Origin: Leishmania martiniquensis
Taxonomy: Eukaryota > Euglenozoa > Kinetoplastea > Trypanosomatida > Trypanosomatidae
Assembly: GCF_017916325.1 (NCBI RefSeq)
Contig: NC_090170.1
Span: forward strand, 411,001-475,000
Direction: 5' to 3'
Length of the DNA stretch: 64,000 nucleotides
The position numbers were made by a program, and so were the translations under genes. Positions 21,895-35,800 of this stretch are shown piece by piece. The notes below the pieces were generated by a model. The model was not told where the DNA came from. It did no database searches and saw only the letters and a list, made by a program, of their open reading frames with translations. Positions within the stretch are counted from its first letter, which is position 1, and each line of letters begins with the position of its first letter.

Positions 21895-22809
21895 ATGACG
21901 AGCCAGTCTCACGTAACGATGTCCAAGCACAACGGCAGCGCCGTGGAGCAGCATAAGCGCACCTCCCACACGTCCGGCGACACAAACGAGGAGGAAAAGC
22001 ACATCCTCGCTGGTCGCTACAAGACGAAGCTGTGCAAGAATTACGTGGCAAAGGGCGAGTGTCCGTATGATGTGCGCTGCATGTTCGCTCACGGTGAGGA
22101 AGAACTACGCACCAGCGATGATAACGTCCGCGATGGCCTGATCACTGAGGAAGCGATCAAAGACTTTCAGCGCCAGCAGAACCAAGCGAAGCGCCGCGCC
22201 GCATTTGCCGCGGCCCGCGAGCACAACCACGATCGCAGCCATAGTCACACAGTATGTGTCGCGTCCCACCGCAGCGCATATGAAACGGAGGAGAATGTGG
22301 AAAACAACGAAGCTTACCGCGGTCGTCATCCGCATCAGAATCTACGGCAGCGCCCCCAGCAGGAGTCCGTGTCCATTGCTCAGCAGCAGCAGCAGCAGCA
22401 GTTTCAGCTGCAGGGCGCGATGACGCAGTGCTACACGCACAACCCATACGCCCTTGACCTCATTCCCCCCGCGGCGCGTCTGTTCCCAGTCTACCATGAG
22501 GTGGTCGAGGAGGGCTGCTGGTATGAGCAGGAGTTGGCGCCTCCCCAGGAGGACTACTACTTCCCTTCGTCAGATATGATGCTGCCGCTGGTGCCAAGCT
22601 CGGTGACCCAGAAGTGTTCGCAGTACCCGCACCAACAGTGCAGCAAGCAGTTCGAAACGGTGACCTCTTCCAGCAGCTACAGCGGTGAGGAAGTCATGTA
22701 CGGTCACGGCGAATCCTCGGCCAGTGCAGCGTACCGCTCAATGGCGCGCTGCACGGCTGCTGAACTCCCCAGCAACTCCGACATTCCGGCGATGGTCATG
22801 GAGCCGTAA
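21895..22809 (+). CDS. ZC3H11: CCCH zinc-finger protein, probable ZC3H11 orthologue
   Basis: Predicted mRNA-binding protein of 304 residues. A C-x8-C-x5-C-x3-H finger lies near the N-terminus (C47, C56, C62, H66) in YKTKLCKNYVAKGEC...CMFAHGEE, followed by a charged helix and a Gln-rich linker (Q6 near residue 163). HNPY occurs at 182-185; this tetrapeptide is the docking motif for the translation/stability factor MKT1 in T. brucei ZC3H11. That protein, encoded next to CK1.2 in T. brucei as I recall, stabilises chaperone mRNAs during heat shock through UAU repeats. Finger position, HNPY and neighbourhood all agree, so orthology is likely but inferred. The frame is open upstream to 21781 without an ATG; ATG 21895 is the first, ATG 21919 an alternative. 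The C-terminus is Ser/Tyr-rich and acidic. Confidence 0.8.
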   Translation: MTSQSHVTMSKHNGSAVEQHKRTSHTSGDTNEEEKHILAGRYKTKLCKNYVAKGECPYDVRCMFAHGEEELRTSDDNVRDGLITEEAIKDFQRQQNQAKRRAAFAAAREHNHDRSHSHTVCVASHRSAYETEENVENNEAYRGRHPHQNLRQRPQQESVSIAQQQQQQQFQLQGAMTQCYTHNPYALDLIPPAARLFPVYHEVVEEGCWYEQELAPPQEDYYFPSSDMMLPLVPSSVTQKCSQYPHQQCSKQFETVTSSSSYSGEEVMYGHGESSASAAYRSMARCTAAELPSNSDIPAMVMEP

Positions 22810-25790
22810 GGTGACAATTACGAAGAGAACAGCAGAAAACACCAAAAAAAAAAGAAATATATATATGTGTGTGTGTCAAGAGGAAGAAGACAATGTTCGC
22901 ATCTCATTTTTTTTCCTTTCTTGTTTCCCTCCCCTCTCGCTGCCTGCCTTCCCTTCCAACGAGGAGAAAGTGCTGCTACTCTTGAGGGTGAAGACGGGAG
23001 GGACGCAGGATTTTTTTTCAATGCGCTTGCGTGTGTCTGCTTGCATATCTGTGTATGTATGTACGTGTGTGTATGTGTTTCTGTCTCACCCGATCTCACG
23101 AGCGCACGCACGCGCATCGCTGGATGCATGCACATGCCCATCCCCCCCTCACCTCCTCCTCCCCCTCCCCCCTCCGCGCCAACACACTCCCCCACTCCAC
23201 AACCGCCTCCCGTCCCCGTAAAAGAAAAAAGAATTCAAAGGGCAGGGGAGAAGAGTTTCAAGGCATATAAGCACACGCGTGAGGGGTGTGGGGGCGAAGG
23301 GGAGGAGGGACATATGGCAGCCAAAATACAAAAGAAAAAGGGAGACGACGACGAAAGAGGGCCTGCGACCTTATCGCTTCCCTGGCGCGCTCCCTCTCTG
23401 CATTTTTGCTTCCTTTTCTATTTTGTTTCTCTGTTTCGTGGATGTGTATGCGTATGTGTGTGCGTGTGTACCCCTGTGTGTGGTTTTCCCTTGCTGTTCT
23501 TCATCCCGTTGTTGCTGATTCCACTTTCGCTTGTGTGTGTATGTGTGTGTTCTTGGTCTCTCTCTCTCCCCGTTCTCTTCTTGATTGCGGCTTTTCCAGT
23601 CTATTCCCCGTGGTCGGTCATCTCGTGCGAAGATATATGTGGGGCGTGTGGGTGTAGGCACGTTTGCGGGATCGAATCGCATAAGTTTCTGTGGTATATG
23701 TTTTTATCCTGCGTTCGTCGCTTCATTGTCCTTCTTTTTTTCAGGTTCCTTTGCGTTTTCTTTTCGCCCTCCTCTTGCTTCCTTTCCCCATCCCCACCCC
23801 TTTCCACACTTGCACTTACATACATACACACACACACACCTCTCCCTTTCTTTTCTTTCTCTGCCTTTGCCTTCGCACTGGTGTTTTGTTTCGTGTTTGC
23901 TGTTGGTTTCCTCTTCTCAACTCCGTTTCGTGGGCTTCGCCCTGATTCTTTTTTTTCTTCCTCGCTCTTTCCCGATTTCTCTCTCTCTCTATCTGTTGCG
24001 TACGCGCAGATGCGTTGGTGCAACGGTGTGATACCTCTTCTCCTTTCTTCTGTCCTTTAGATGCCTTCTGACGCCCTCTCTCCTCCTCGTTTGTTTTCGA
24101 TTATCCCCTCGTTGTTCTCTCTCTCTGTCTGTGTGTGTGTGTGTGTGCCTTTGTGTTTAGGGGGTGTGTGTTTCTCGCCCCCTAACCCGCACCACCACGC
24201 CTTTCTTTTTCTTCGGCTCGCCTCCTCCTCCTCCTTCCCCCCTCTCTCTCCTTCTCTGTCCTTTCTCATGGAAGGCACGCAAAGTGAAGCCGACGCGGGG
24301 CAAGAGGGGGGTGGCGGAGACGGTGAAGGGCCTGGCAGCGCCCAAGAAGGGGAGGGTCTACTGCTCATTTGTGCGAGATGTGTATGTCTGGGTCGTTGCT
24401 GCCGCTTGAGTGCGCACTTCATGTATACATCTATGCATTTGTGCGATGTCTCTCAAGTCAGCTCAAGAGCGAAGGATACAGCCACTCGTGGAGGTGGAAC
24501 AGTGTCGCCTCCTCTCCCTTTCCCCTCGTCTTTGCACGCGTTGTCCCCTACCCTGGGCATCTCCTTCCTTCATGCGGTCACAAGCACGAACGATGCGCAG
24601 GGGCAAGCGGAGGTACCGCTGGGTATGGGCGGTGGATGGGAAGCACTGCAAGAGCGTCAGCGCGGTTGGGAGGCGTTTTCGATTGGTGCTCTTTCTCTGT
24701 TGGTTTTGTTTTTTTGTCCCTGTTCGAATGGCGTAGAGCGGCGCCCTTTCTCAGGCTCGCAGAGGCCGACCACCAACGACGGCGTGAAAAGGAAAAAAAG
24801 CTGCTTGAAACGAAAGGGAAAAGCTTTTACACACGGGAGTGAAGCAAAGGCAAAGTGGGTGGGGGTGGGGAGGATGAAAGGAATGGAAACGAAGAAAAGG
24901 CGATGAGCAAGCCGTACTCCAACAGAGCGGCTGACCGTTGACTGCGAACAAAGGCTTTTTCGAAGGAGTGGCAACGCGATGTGGGTGTGGGGGGGAGAGC
25001 TGAGCGAAGATACGTCGCTGGAGGATGAGAGAAAGAGGTGCGCGCATATGGAGGAGAAGGATAGGTTGTGCGTGCACAACAGTGCTCGTGGAGGCGGGAC
25101 ATGGTGAACTGACCGACACCCATGCACACAGTCGACCTCTCCTATTCTCTTCACCGGTGCGTGTCCGCCTCTTCTGTGATTTTTGTCACACATGGATATA
25201 CAAAAAGGCAGAGTGTGTGTGTGTGTGAGAGAGGAGCCCTTCCCTCCCCCTCTGCCTGTTGCATTGCCGCACGACAGGCAAAATGGAAGAAGAGCTTGAG
25301 TCGTCATGCAGGAGGATACGTGTGCAATATCGGCAAGAGAGCATCTTTTCTTTCTTGCTCTGTTTTGTTGTTGCTCGCTTCCCATATCCTCTTGCCTGCC
25401 TCCAGTGTGAAGTCTCTACCCCACATTCCGCACTCCATCGCTCGAGCGTTTCGCCATCTACCCCTCCCCCTGTTCCCCATTTTTTTCCGCCTGCCTGTCC
25501 ATCTCCCCTTCACCCAGAGCTGTCGTTTGTTGCCGCCTCCCTTGTTCGTTTGGTGTCCTTTCCTTTCTGTTCGCATGCTGCCTCATGCTTGTGTTGTTTG
25601 TTTTACTGTCTGCCGCGTTGCCGGTGCGCAGATAGGGGTGATCCATCGCCGTTGGTAAAACGCAGACGCGCATACCCACACGCTTTAAGGTGTCACGTGC
25701 ACATGTACAGTTTTTTTAGGCAAAAGAAACAACAGCAACAAAAAAAAGAACTGCACGCATAGACACATACAAACACACACGGAGAGGGAA

Positions 25791-25823
25791 TGTATATATA
25801 TATATGTACACATATATATATAT
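25791..25823. repeat. (TA)n inverted repeat
   Basis: Alternating TA arms flank TGTACACA, so the two halves are complementary around a two-base centre. It is a cruciform or hairpin candidate in the long gap. Confidence 0.8.
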
Positions 25824-28800
25824 CGAACAAACAGCTCAGATGCTCTGTTTCATTTTTTCTCGTCGTCTTCGCGGGGAGGGGGAAGGAAGCAACAGTGGTA
25901 GAGCTGCAGGAAAGGTGGTCCCTTCCCGTTTTTTTTATCTTTCTTTCTGTCGGGGCTCTACCCGCGTACTCTGCCTTCTTTCCTTTTTGCTTGGTTTCTT
26001 TTGCTAGTGCCAGTAATTTTGCGTATAGATGAAGCAAGAGTGTATATATGTCGGTGCACATCGGCCCCCCTTCCCCTCCCACAAACTTTCTCCAACTATC
26101 GAAGAGGTACGAGAAAGAGAAAAAAAAGAAGTGCAAACGAACACTCGGGTGAAGATCGAACAGCACTCTTTGCTTTTTCTTATCCTGCCACGCGCATACA
26201 CACACACGCATACACCTATCCATGGCAAATCGAAAAGCCTGTGTGAGGGTGGGTGTGAGGGAGAGCGGGGAGGAAGGGGAGGTACTTTCGTCGTGTTAGC
26301 CTTCTTCTCCTTGCCGTTTCGACTCGAATACACGTGAAATGGGTGATGTTGTTGCAGTCATTTTCCACAGCGTGCTTCCTCCCCTTTGCTTTTTCGTTTT
26401 GTTTTATCATTGCGTCGGCTCTGTTGACGGCCGCTATCGTTTTTTTTTTCCGTTTTGCGCCCTTTTTTTGTGGGTGCTCTTCGCCAATTCTGCTGTCCTC
26501 TCTCCTCTCCTCTCTTCCTTTTTTTCTCTTCTCGTTCACCCACATGTCTGTGCCTGAGTGCCCAGACGCTGCCATATCGCCCATCTCTCTACCTCTCCCT
26601 CTCCCCCCCTCCCTCTCTGTTGCCCCCCTCTCTCATACACATATGCGCTCTGACACACACGCGCAACGCCAACAAGCAAACCCAAAAGATAAGTGCACGC
26701 AACAGAACAACAGTTAGGCGGCGCACCTTTTTCCCTCTCTTCTCTTTTTTTCAGTCAGGGGTGCCTCGACTGCTTCGCACGCGTGCATTTCTCCGACGAT
26801 GTGAATAGATGTATGTTCCTCTGTACGCCCATAGGTGTGTGTATGTGTGTGTGTGTGCGTATGCGTGGATTGAAGTAAGAGCGGCTTCTCCTCTTTGCTG
26901 TCGGCCCTCTCATACACTCTTCGTTTTGTTTTTCTTTCTCGTTTCTTTTTTCGCTACGGCCTCCCGCGCTTCTCATGACCTCTTCTGTGCGCCTCTTTTT
27001 TCCCCTCTTCTCTTCTGTCTCCTCTCTTTTCGCTCTCTGCAGTGATGTTTGACAGCTGTACACCCCGTGGGTGTGGGATGTACCGGTGGACGTGGGCATA
27101 GGCTCGAGTTCGGTGACGAAAAAAAAATCAAACAGGAGAACAAAAGCGGAATACGCGATGTGCTGGAAGAGAGTGGCGGGTGCTGCGATACGTTAGGGGG
27201 TCGACAGAGACACGCATTCTCCAACCGCGCGAATGTATTGCTGCCTGTCCCTTCCGAAGCACTGGCAGTGCACAGCGCATGCTTTCTTGTTGTTGGGGAG
27301 TGGGGGGCCTGTGCATGGGGAGTCGCACACCACACTCGTGAAGAGGCGCCTCCTCCTCCTCCCTCTCCGTCTCCATCTATCACGCACCGTTCACGGAATA
27401 GGAGGAGTGGAAAGAGAACAGAGAGGAGAGGCGCTGGTACCTTTCGCCTCGCTTCCCTCGTACCTCAGTGTTGATGTGGATGAGATTTGTGGCCACCCAC
27501 ATCTCGACAAGGACACGCGCAGATACGAATAAGAGGGCGAAGGCCAACTTTCCTTCCGGTGGAGGGGTCCTCTCTCACCCCCTTTTCTTTTTCGTGTTCC
27601 CCATACATTCTGGCGTTTTTTCTCGTTCTTTCTTGTGTTGCTCAGTGCGGTTGCCTCTCCCTCCTCCTCGCTGTCGTTCTGCGTAGCTGTTGGAGTTACG
27701 CATGCCTACCATACGTTTCGATCTCGGGGCATGGTGCCGCCATCAGCTGCCCCCAACACCACCACCTCCCGTCCCCTCTTGTCCTTCCTCGTTTCCTTTT
27801 TGCTTGCTCGTTTCCTCCAGTCCCTGTGCCCTTCCTCCTCCCAACCTACTGAGATCCCTCCCCTCTCTGTTCGCATGTCATTACGCACGTGCGCGGCACT
27901 TTCCTTTTGTTGGTGTTGCTGATGTGTCTCTTCTCAATTCTCTCGTTGTTGCTCGAAAAAGAGAGAGGATGCCCCTTTCCCGCTGTCTCTGCTTGACGTG
28001 ATAGGAGGGCGTCCCCCTTTTTTGTTGTGGTTGGTCGATTGGGTTCCTTTGTGTTTGGCTTGGGTGTTTTACCTTTGTCTCTCTCTCTGTGAGTGTGGTT
28101 GTGGGTGTTGTGTATGCGTATTTTCTCAGTCATTTCTGTGACTTCCTGTGCCTCTCTCTCTGTTTCGCCCGCACTCCTCCCCCCTCTTCCTCAAGGCTGA
28201 AAAGGAAAGGGGGGAGGGGAGCGGGGGCGGGGATATACTGGCGGGGTGAGGAGGCGAATGGGCACTCTTTTTTTTTGGCTGATGTTGCCCATCAATGCGT
28301 CTGCTTGCTTTGTGCTGCGATGATGTGCCTGTGTCTGTGCACGGTGCGCCGTGCGTGTTTCGCGGGAAGGCTGGTCTCGGGAAAGGAAAGGAGACGGGGG
28401 CGTCCCTGTGAGGGAAAGAAGAAGAGAGATCGGTGAAGAGAGTCGAATGTGAGCAGCGAATAAAGAAGGCAGTTGAGCCGAACGGCAGCGAGCAGCCTCT
28501 CTTTTTCTTTTCCGGTGAAGGACGTGGGGGGATTCGGAAGGGGGCACGAGTGACGCCCATCCACCAAGGAGAGTGCGTGCCTATGTGTACGCATTTTTTT
28601 CTCTGTCTGTCTGTGTGTGTATGCATGTGAGGGGGGGAGGGGGCTGTGCCGTGACTATGTCTTCCTTCGCCCTCAAAATTCCTTCTCGCCCCGTCCCTTT
28701 CTCTCTGCCTCGACCGCCATGGCCTTCATTTCCTACGATCATCACCCATAGCGAAAGGGCAGCGCATTTCTCGAGACCTCTGCGCTCACCACCGCCACCG

Positions 28801-31800
28801 CCAACCCGCCCATTCAACGCAGCTGGTCATTCTTTCTCTTTCACTTACCACGTCTCTCTTCTTCGGTTTTTCCCCATATGCGTGTGCGTGTGTTGTATGG
28901 GTATGTGTTGGCTTCAAAGGCTGTGTCGTATCCCTCGCTGCCGTGCGTTGGTGTGGGGTATTCCTCGTCTTGCTCTCGCTCTATGGCCGGTGCACCTGCC
29001 TCGTCTTCCTTCCCCTTGCGGGGCTCCCCCCACACACACACACACCATCTTCTACTTCGTTCATACACGTACGAGTCTCATGCGCGGGCCTTTTCCTCTT
29101 TTCTTTTGCGTTGGCGCTTCTGTTTCACGGGTCTCTCGGTCCTCCTTTTTTTTAGCGTTTCGGTTATTGGTTCGTCAGCTGCCTATACTTTTAGTCCAAG
29201 CGGCTCCGCCTCGTATGCGCCTTTCCTCTCTCGCGCTCGCTCGCCCCCATCCCCGATGCCGTGGCTCTTTCGGCTTTGTCTTTCGTAGACAACTCCTCTC
29301 TCTCTCGCTGGGTGTCTTTGGTTTGGCTTTCCTTGGCCCTTCTTCTCGGTACGCTTCTCCGCAGTTGCATAGGAGCGCGAAGGGAAAGAAACAGGAAGCT
29401 GGGCGAAAAGAGACGCAAAAGCAGAGAAGGGGTGGAGATGCCGGGGGGAGAAGAGGGGGGGCAATGAAAACAAAAAAGAGAGGGCACTGTCTGCGAGCAA
29501 TTGTCATGCGCACTTTAAGGAAAAATTCCTCCCGCATACAAACGAGGCCTACCGGAAAAAATAAGGAATCACCCGAGAGCACACTCTTAAACGCAGCGAC
29601 ATCAGCAAAGAGATAATGGCTTTCACTGAAGGCGCCAAAGAAACGTTAATAAAAGAGGGCAAACGCGCACAGACAAGGAAAAAGAGGGGCGAGCGGCGGC
29701 GCTTCAGAGAGGCGTGGAAAGAGTGAGCGACCGAGAGGGAGAGAGCAAAGAAAAAAATAAGAAAAAGGTAAAGTGATTTACCGTGCTGTGCTACAATCTT
29801 GTGCGCGTTTCTGTCTTGGCGAAAACATTGTGTGTGTGTGTGTGTATGTGTGTGCTCTCTTAGTTTGTTCGCCTCCTCACCCACACACACACTCTCGCCA
29901 TTGTACGCGGCGCCAGCGGCCTCTTCTGTGTCGTGCTTTCGCCTTCCACCTTTTTTTTCTTCCTTCGTCGGGGCCCTTCGACTCCCGTGATCTCCAGTCG
30001 CTCTCCATCCTCGTCTTGGCGCCCTCGCTCTCCTTCCAGCGCACGTCGGCAACTTATTCGGCCCCTCGCGAAGTAGATGCCACCATCCCCCTTCCATCTT
30101 TCGCTGCCGCTTTCGCTTTCGACTCTATGCTTTGCTGTTTCCTTTTTCGTCTTCTTCAGTCGTCGCGACACGCGTCCTCCTTTCTATGCCCTTTTCCTCC
30201 ATGCGCACGCACCCCTCGCATCTGCGCGCTGGCTCAGGTGCGTTCATCACATCTTTTTGTTTAAATTTCGATGTGGTCCTTATCTTCGCGTTTCTTCTGT
30301 GTATGTATGCGTGCTGTGCTCGCTCTCGCCCTCCCGCTCTCTCTCTCTGTATAATATCTTTCCCGTCCTCTACACGCACACACGCACGCACTTTCTTTGT
30401 GTGTCTGAGTGTGCGTGCGCAGTTGTGTGGTGCTCCTCTCGCTCTCCACCGTTGTCTTATCAGTGCGTCACGCCTCTCTCCGGCCTTCGACCCCCCCACA
30501 CGCGTTCTCTTTCTTTCGTTTCAGATTTGCCCTTCACATTTGTCGGTCTCTCGCCCGTTGCGCTGTTACGCTTCTCTTTGTGGGTTCTGTTCTTTGCCTC
30601 CTCCTCCTCTCCCGCATTCTCGGGCTCCCTGTCTCGATAAAATAACGTATGCGTCGTTCTCCCTCCCTTCCCTCTCTCTCGAGTATGGTCGGATGCCCTC
30701 CTTCCACCCTGGCGTCACGCAGTCCTGTCACACCACCGCCTCGCCGCCGACGCCTCTGTCTTTGTTGTTGGTTGGTTCGTTTCTCGGTCGTGAAAGTGCG
30801 TCTTCTCTTCCCTTTTTTTCATTCCTAATTTACACCAGGGCCTTTCTGTTATTTCTCCTTTACACACACACGCACCCTTCGCTCTTATCCGTCCCTCCCG
30901 AGGGGGGTGTGTACGTGCGTCTCGCACTCCTCCTCCCTCTCTCTTCGCCTTCCCACCCTTAGCGCTCCTTTTTTGTTGTTGTTGACACGTTCGTTTGGTT
31001 GCGTCCGTTCTTTGCTCCTTTTTTGTTTGTTTGTTTCGCTTTTCCTATGTGGTGTGGTGTGTACGCACGAGTACGCATGCGTTTATTTGTGTGTGTCTGT
31101 GCGGGCCACTCACACTTTTGCCCTTCTCTCTCTCCCACTCCCACTCGCTCTCCCTTTCACTGCTCTCACCCCATTAACGCCTCCACATTTTCTTCACTCT
31201 ACCTTTTTTTTACTCCCCCCCTTGGTTGGGCTTCGTCCCTTTCCGTTTGCCCTCTCTCTTTTTTGGTGTGTGTGTGTCTCCTTTTAACGTGTGCGCGCCA
31301 TGCTCGCCCCTCCGCTTTTCTTATATCTTTTTCTTTTTTGTCTTTTGCCGCTCTTCTTTAGCTACCGTCGCTTTCCTTGACGCCGCCTTCACTCCTCTGC
31401 CTTCCATCACTCAACTCTTCACCGCCTTTTTTTTTGCGTCTGCTTTGAAGTGCCTTCCACGGCTCACCCTCTTGGCTTTGTACGTTTCATTTTTATTTTT
31501 CGTCGTCGGCTTCACTCCTTCTTTTCTCGGATACGTTTCAGATTGCTCTCAACATGCGAGAAGCGCACGGCAAAATAAAAAAACTAAAGACAAAAGTAAC
31601 AGTACCTCACTGTTTTTTTTCTCCTTCTGCCGCTCATTTACGTGACCGTGCCGATCTCTCTCTCTCTGTGGGATTTCTTTGTAGGGTGCGCACAGGCGTC
31701 AGCGGTGCTCATTTTCCCATTTCTTTGCCGTGGTTTTACCGGGTGTGTCTGAGCTTGTCAAAGGCGCGCACACCTTCGCTCGCTCGCATGTACTCACGCA

Positions 31801-32817
31801 GGCACACACACATGCACGCACGTCGCTTCAGGGCCCTCGAGGTACGCTCCTATACTGAACTCCGCTTGTTATGCCTCTCTCTCTGTATGTGTGGGTAAAA
31901 ATCTGTTCGCCTGCCTGTCCTTTGGTACTGATTCGTTCAGTCGTGTAGGAAACTACGAGTAGGTGAGGGCAGCTGCTGGTGGATGTGTTCTGTTTTTCTT
32001 TTTGCCCGTCTGTGTGTAATGATGTGTGCGTGTGTGCGTGCGTGTGGAGTCGACCGGTAAATAAAAAAAAAGGGAAAGGCGACCAAAGAAGCAGCCGAAT
32101 CCTCAATAGAATAGGGGAACGAAATCGGCCGTGGTGCCGAAGAGGCTGTAGGCACATTTGTGTTTCGCGAGAGAAAATCAGAAGAGAGCGGCCGTGGCCA
32201 TGGAGAGACGCTGGCTCTGCGCGTGCAGGTGTCTGTACATGTTAGCTGCGGCTGCCCTCCCTTGGCCTTGTGCAAAAGCCTGCGCACACTCTTCAGATTT
32301 TTTTCGTTTTGCTTTCATTTCTTCTTCTGTTTTCAGTGCGCTTTGGGGGACAAAGAGCCCTTCGCGCCAACTCCCCTCCTATCTCACCTCGAGGGCTCGC
32401 CCCCTTTCATCTTCGTCGTACGTGTCAGAGAATGCAGTCAAGCAACGCTGTCGATGGTGCGACAGGCCCCCGTAGGCGTCCCCATCACGCACGCGCGCGC
32501 ACACACACACGAGCACGCGCCTTTTTTTCTCTCTCCCTACCTCCGCCCACTCTTCATAAGAAGGAGAGAGACAGACGAGGGAAGGGGAGGGGCAGTCGAT
32601 CTGCCTTATGTGTGTGTGTTTGTCCTTTCCTCTCTATTGTGCGTCCTGCGTGCGAAATGGGAGCCGCGTATGTACGCGCCTGTCTGCGTGTGATGCCATC
32701 AACCTTCCCTCGGAGAAGAGGGTAGAGAAGAAAAAGGAAGCAGGCCCCTCCTGTCCAATTGCACAGCGTGGAAGCGAGACAACGGAAAAATAAGGTGAAG
32801 ACGGAAGAAAACGGAGA

Positions 32818-32837
32818 ATGTATATATATATATACAT
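32818..32837. repeat. Perfect 20-bp palindrome of (TA)n
   Basis: ATG, seven TA units and CAT read the same on both strands. It is the third TA-rich palindrome in the non-coding gaps of this window. Confidence 0.85.
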
Positions 32838-35800
32838 CGATGGAAGCAGAGAACATAAGTGAGTGACGAGCGAGGTGGCCAGTCGAGCGTAAGGAATTCT
32901 GATGTACGCAACCGCACTGCCCTGCCCTCACCTGAATCGATCTGTCGTCACCCTCTCTCGCCACTTTTCTTTGGGGGGTCTCTTCATTACTTTGTCCCTT
33001 CTCCTTTTCTTCACGTTTTGCTTTTGCGGCAGGTATGATGAGGGCGGTGTTTGTTGTCGATGCTAGCAGGAGGAAAAGCGAGGGGTCACGCGGTACACAA
33101 CGAGAGGTCAGTGAGTAGACACACAGACGCGTGAGCATGAGCTCTGTGTGAAAGAGCTTCCACACATACACGATAGATGGCTTATAACGCATCTCTCATG
33201 GGTGTGTATGGGTGTGTTCAATTTGGTCTCGAGTCTTTCCTCTCGCGCTTCAGCCGCTGACATCCCCTCTGGCGGCACGGCAGGCCCGCTCTCTTCTACA
33301 AAGCACGGTTCTCGTCAACTCTGTCGTGCGTGGGCTGGTGCACCCACGTGCACAAGCGCCAGCACGCGAACGAGTGCCTTCACAGTTACAACTGGGATGT
33401 GAGGCCTTCTGATTCCACTGTCCTTTTCGTTCTTTCCTCTCTCTCTCTCCTCGCGCACATCTCCCGGCTTATGTATTCTTTTGATATCACTTGTCTTGCC
33501 GGTGTGGTGGCGCATCTGTCTTGTGCTCCTTCTTCATGCTCCCTTCTGCACAAGCGCCGGGGCGAACGCAGGCGTCCCTGGAAGCGAGCAGAAATTAGTT
33601 CAAAAGGAGAAACGAGACGGCAGTGAGGAAGAAAAAAAACAGCGAAGCAGCCCTCGTAAAGTAGCGCACCATGCCGGTGTAAAAGCACGCGCACACGGAA
33701 ATCCGTGCGTGCGAAAAGGAGTAAATGAAATCTAAGGTGGATCAGACGCAACAGCCTAACGCACATACGGTGACAGCGATGGCGCTGGCACGAGCGTTGC
33801 TTGGCGATGGCATTCACATATGCTTTTGTTATTGTTGCTCGCAGTTGCCATGGCACGCTGTTGCGTTATTGTGCTCGCGCCCAGTGTATACTCACACGTA
33901 TGCATGTGGCTGTGTCACGTAAGTGTCCATTGGCAAGTGTGGGCCTTTCCCTCTGCTGCATCCGCGTCATCCCCTCCTTGTCTCTCCTCCGCTTGTTTTT
34001 TTTTTGCTCTGTATTTCCTCTTAGTTTTATCGACATGCTTTTTCACGTACCCATGCGGCGCCCACCGTTCTCTTTTTGCTTTTCGATTGCCGTTGCGCTT
34101 CTTGGCTCATCCAGCTTAAATTCGTGCGCCTTGCAGCCTTTTTTGTGGTGGTGGTCTTGACGCACACTTCAAAGAGGCTCTTCAGGAGCGCATCCTCTCT
34201 CTCTCCTCCTCTCTTTTTTTTTATTGGTTCGTTACTGCATCAGTAGCTGCATCGCATCCGTCACCGTGTCATCACGCGCGCATGCAAGAATGCCGTCCAT
34301 GCGATTTTTGGGGGGGATGCTCACTACGCCCTCGCCATCACCCTCCCGCAGCTTCTCCCTTCATCCATTATATATCGTGGCGGGTGGGTGGGTTTGTTAT
34401 TCAAACAGTCGTCGAGGCGTGCCCATGCACGAGTTTTCGCGTACTTCTCTTGGGCAGCACATCAGCAAAGGCGCGCGCGCCCACACACCCATGGTGTAAA
34501 CAGGGGAGGGGTCTTTTTTTGCATGCGATTCGGCCTGTTGAGCGGTGCGAGAGCAGGAACGAAGAAAAAGGGGCAACGCAGCGACAGGGCGGTATACTTC
34601 CACATAACGAACGGGTTGAAAGCGCGTAGAAGAATGAGTGCTTGAGTGCATAAGTGGTTTACGCATATCGCGCTCATCTGTTGTTCGTGTTTGTTTTTTT
34701 TAAGTGTGCCCCTACATGCGTGTGTGTGTGTGTAGTGTATTGGATACGCCCACCACTACCCGAACCCCTTCCGTACAGAGCCCGCCCCATTCCTGGCTTG
34801 GGTCGCCCCCCTCTGCATGCTGTTCTTGCTCCTGACCCATCGAAGCCGCCCCCTACCTTCTTTTGCAGCCGTGGTGATCATGCTGTGGTCGTCGAAGCTG
34901 TCGCCACTCCACGACGAGTCTGCTTCTTTTTGTTTTCCGAAAAAGAAAAAAGGCGTGGCGGAAGAAAACGGCACTGGATAAGCTGAAAGAGAGGCAGGCG
35001 AGAGAGACACATATTTGCGGCCGCTTTTGCTGTAGCCTATGCCCAGCATAGCACGCGTGCAGAGACGTATTGGTTTTTTTGTGCGCATGTTTATGTATGT
35101 GCTTCCTGTCGCCCTTGTCACCGCCATATCTTCTTCGACTCCTCGGCGCACCTTTTCCTCTCTTGGTTTCCTTCGATGCGTCTTCCTTCTTTGTAGTTGC
35201 ATCAGCCTGTGCTTTTCGGTATTTCCTTATTCAGCCGAGACACGTCTGCTCAGCCTTTTTTCTTCTGGTGTTCACTTCATCTTGAATTCTGTGTGTGCGC
35301 AAGCGTATCGGGAAAAGGAGAAGCGGGCTTCGTGTCTTTTTTTTCTCTCTCTGCGTGTGTGTATGTGAGTAGACGCACGTGACTGTCATCTACCCTACTC
35401 CCCCTCCCTTCCCCTTGTTAGGGTCACTGTTGCACACCTCATTGATCTCTGCTTTCTCTTCCCCAACACCTTTGCCTTTCAGCCACCCGTCCCTCCACAG
35501 CGAGTACGTGAGGCGATCTCTTTGTCTTGTTTATTTCCCGTGTTTCGTTTCCTTCTGTTTTTAGAATCCTCCTCTCCTCTCTCTCTGTGTGTGTAATTCT
35601 CTGCGTGTGGGTGTGCGTGCATAGGTGCGTTTGTCGATTGTCTTTTACCGCAATCCCCACCTTCGTTTCTCCTCCGACTCCTCCTCGCGCTCGTGTGAAG
35701 GCAGCGCCGTACGAGCACCGCTTGCGAAAATGACACAAGAAATTGCACAAAGCTCACGGAAGCTCGGCCTTATCGCTTCGCACACGGACACGCAGGCACA

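Noticed and set aside
22867..24060. 397-codon + strand ORF in the long gap
   Set aside because: Composition is Cys/Val/Phe/Ser/Pro from (TG)n and C/T repeats; no domain, no consistent codon bias, and overlapping frames are equally open.
24061..24906. 281-codon + strand ORF
   Set aside because: The N-terminal part is translated (CTCT)n DNA; only a short patch looks coding, and in a different frame.
28573..29616. 347-codon + strand ORF
   Set aside because: The start lies in a TGTG run; residues reflect pyrimidine-rich DNA and then purine-rich DNA, with no recognisable fold.
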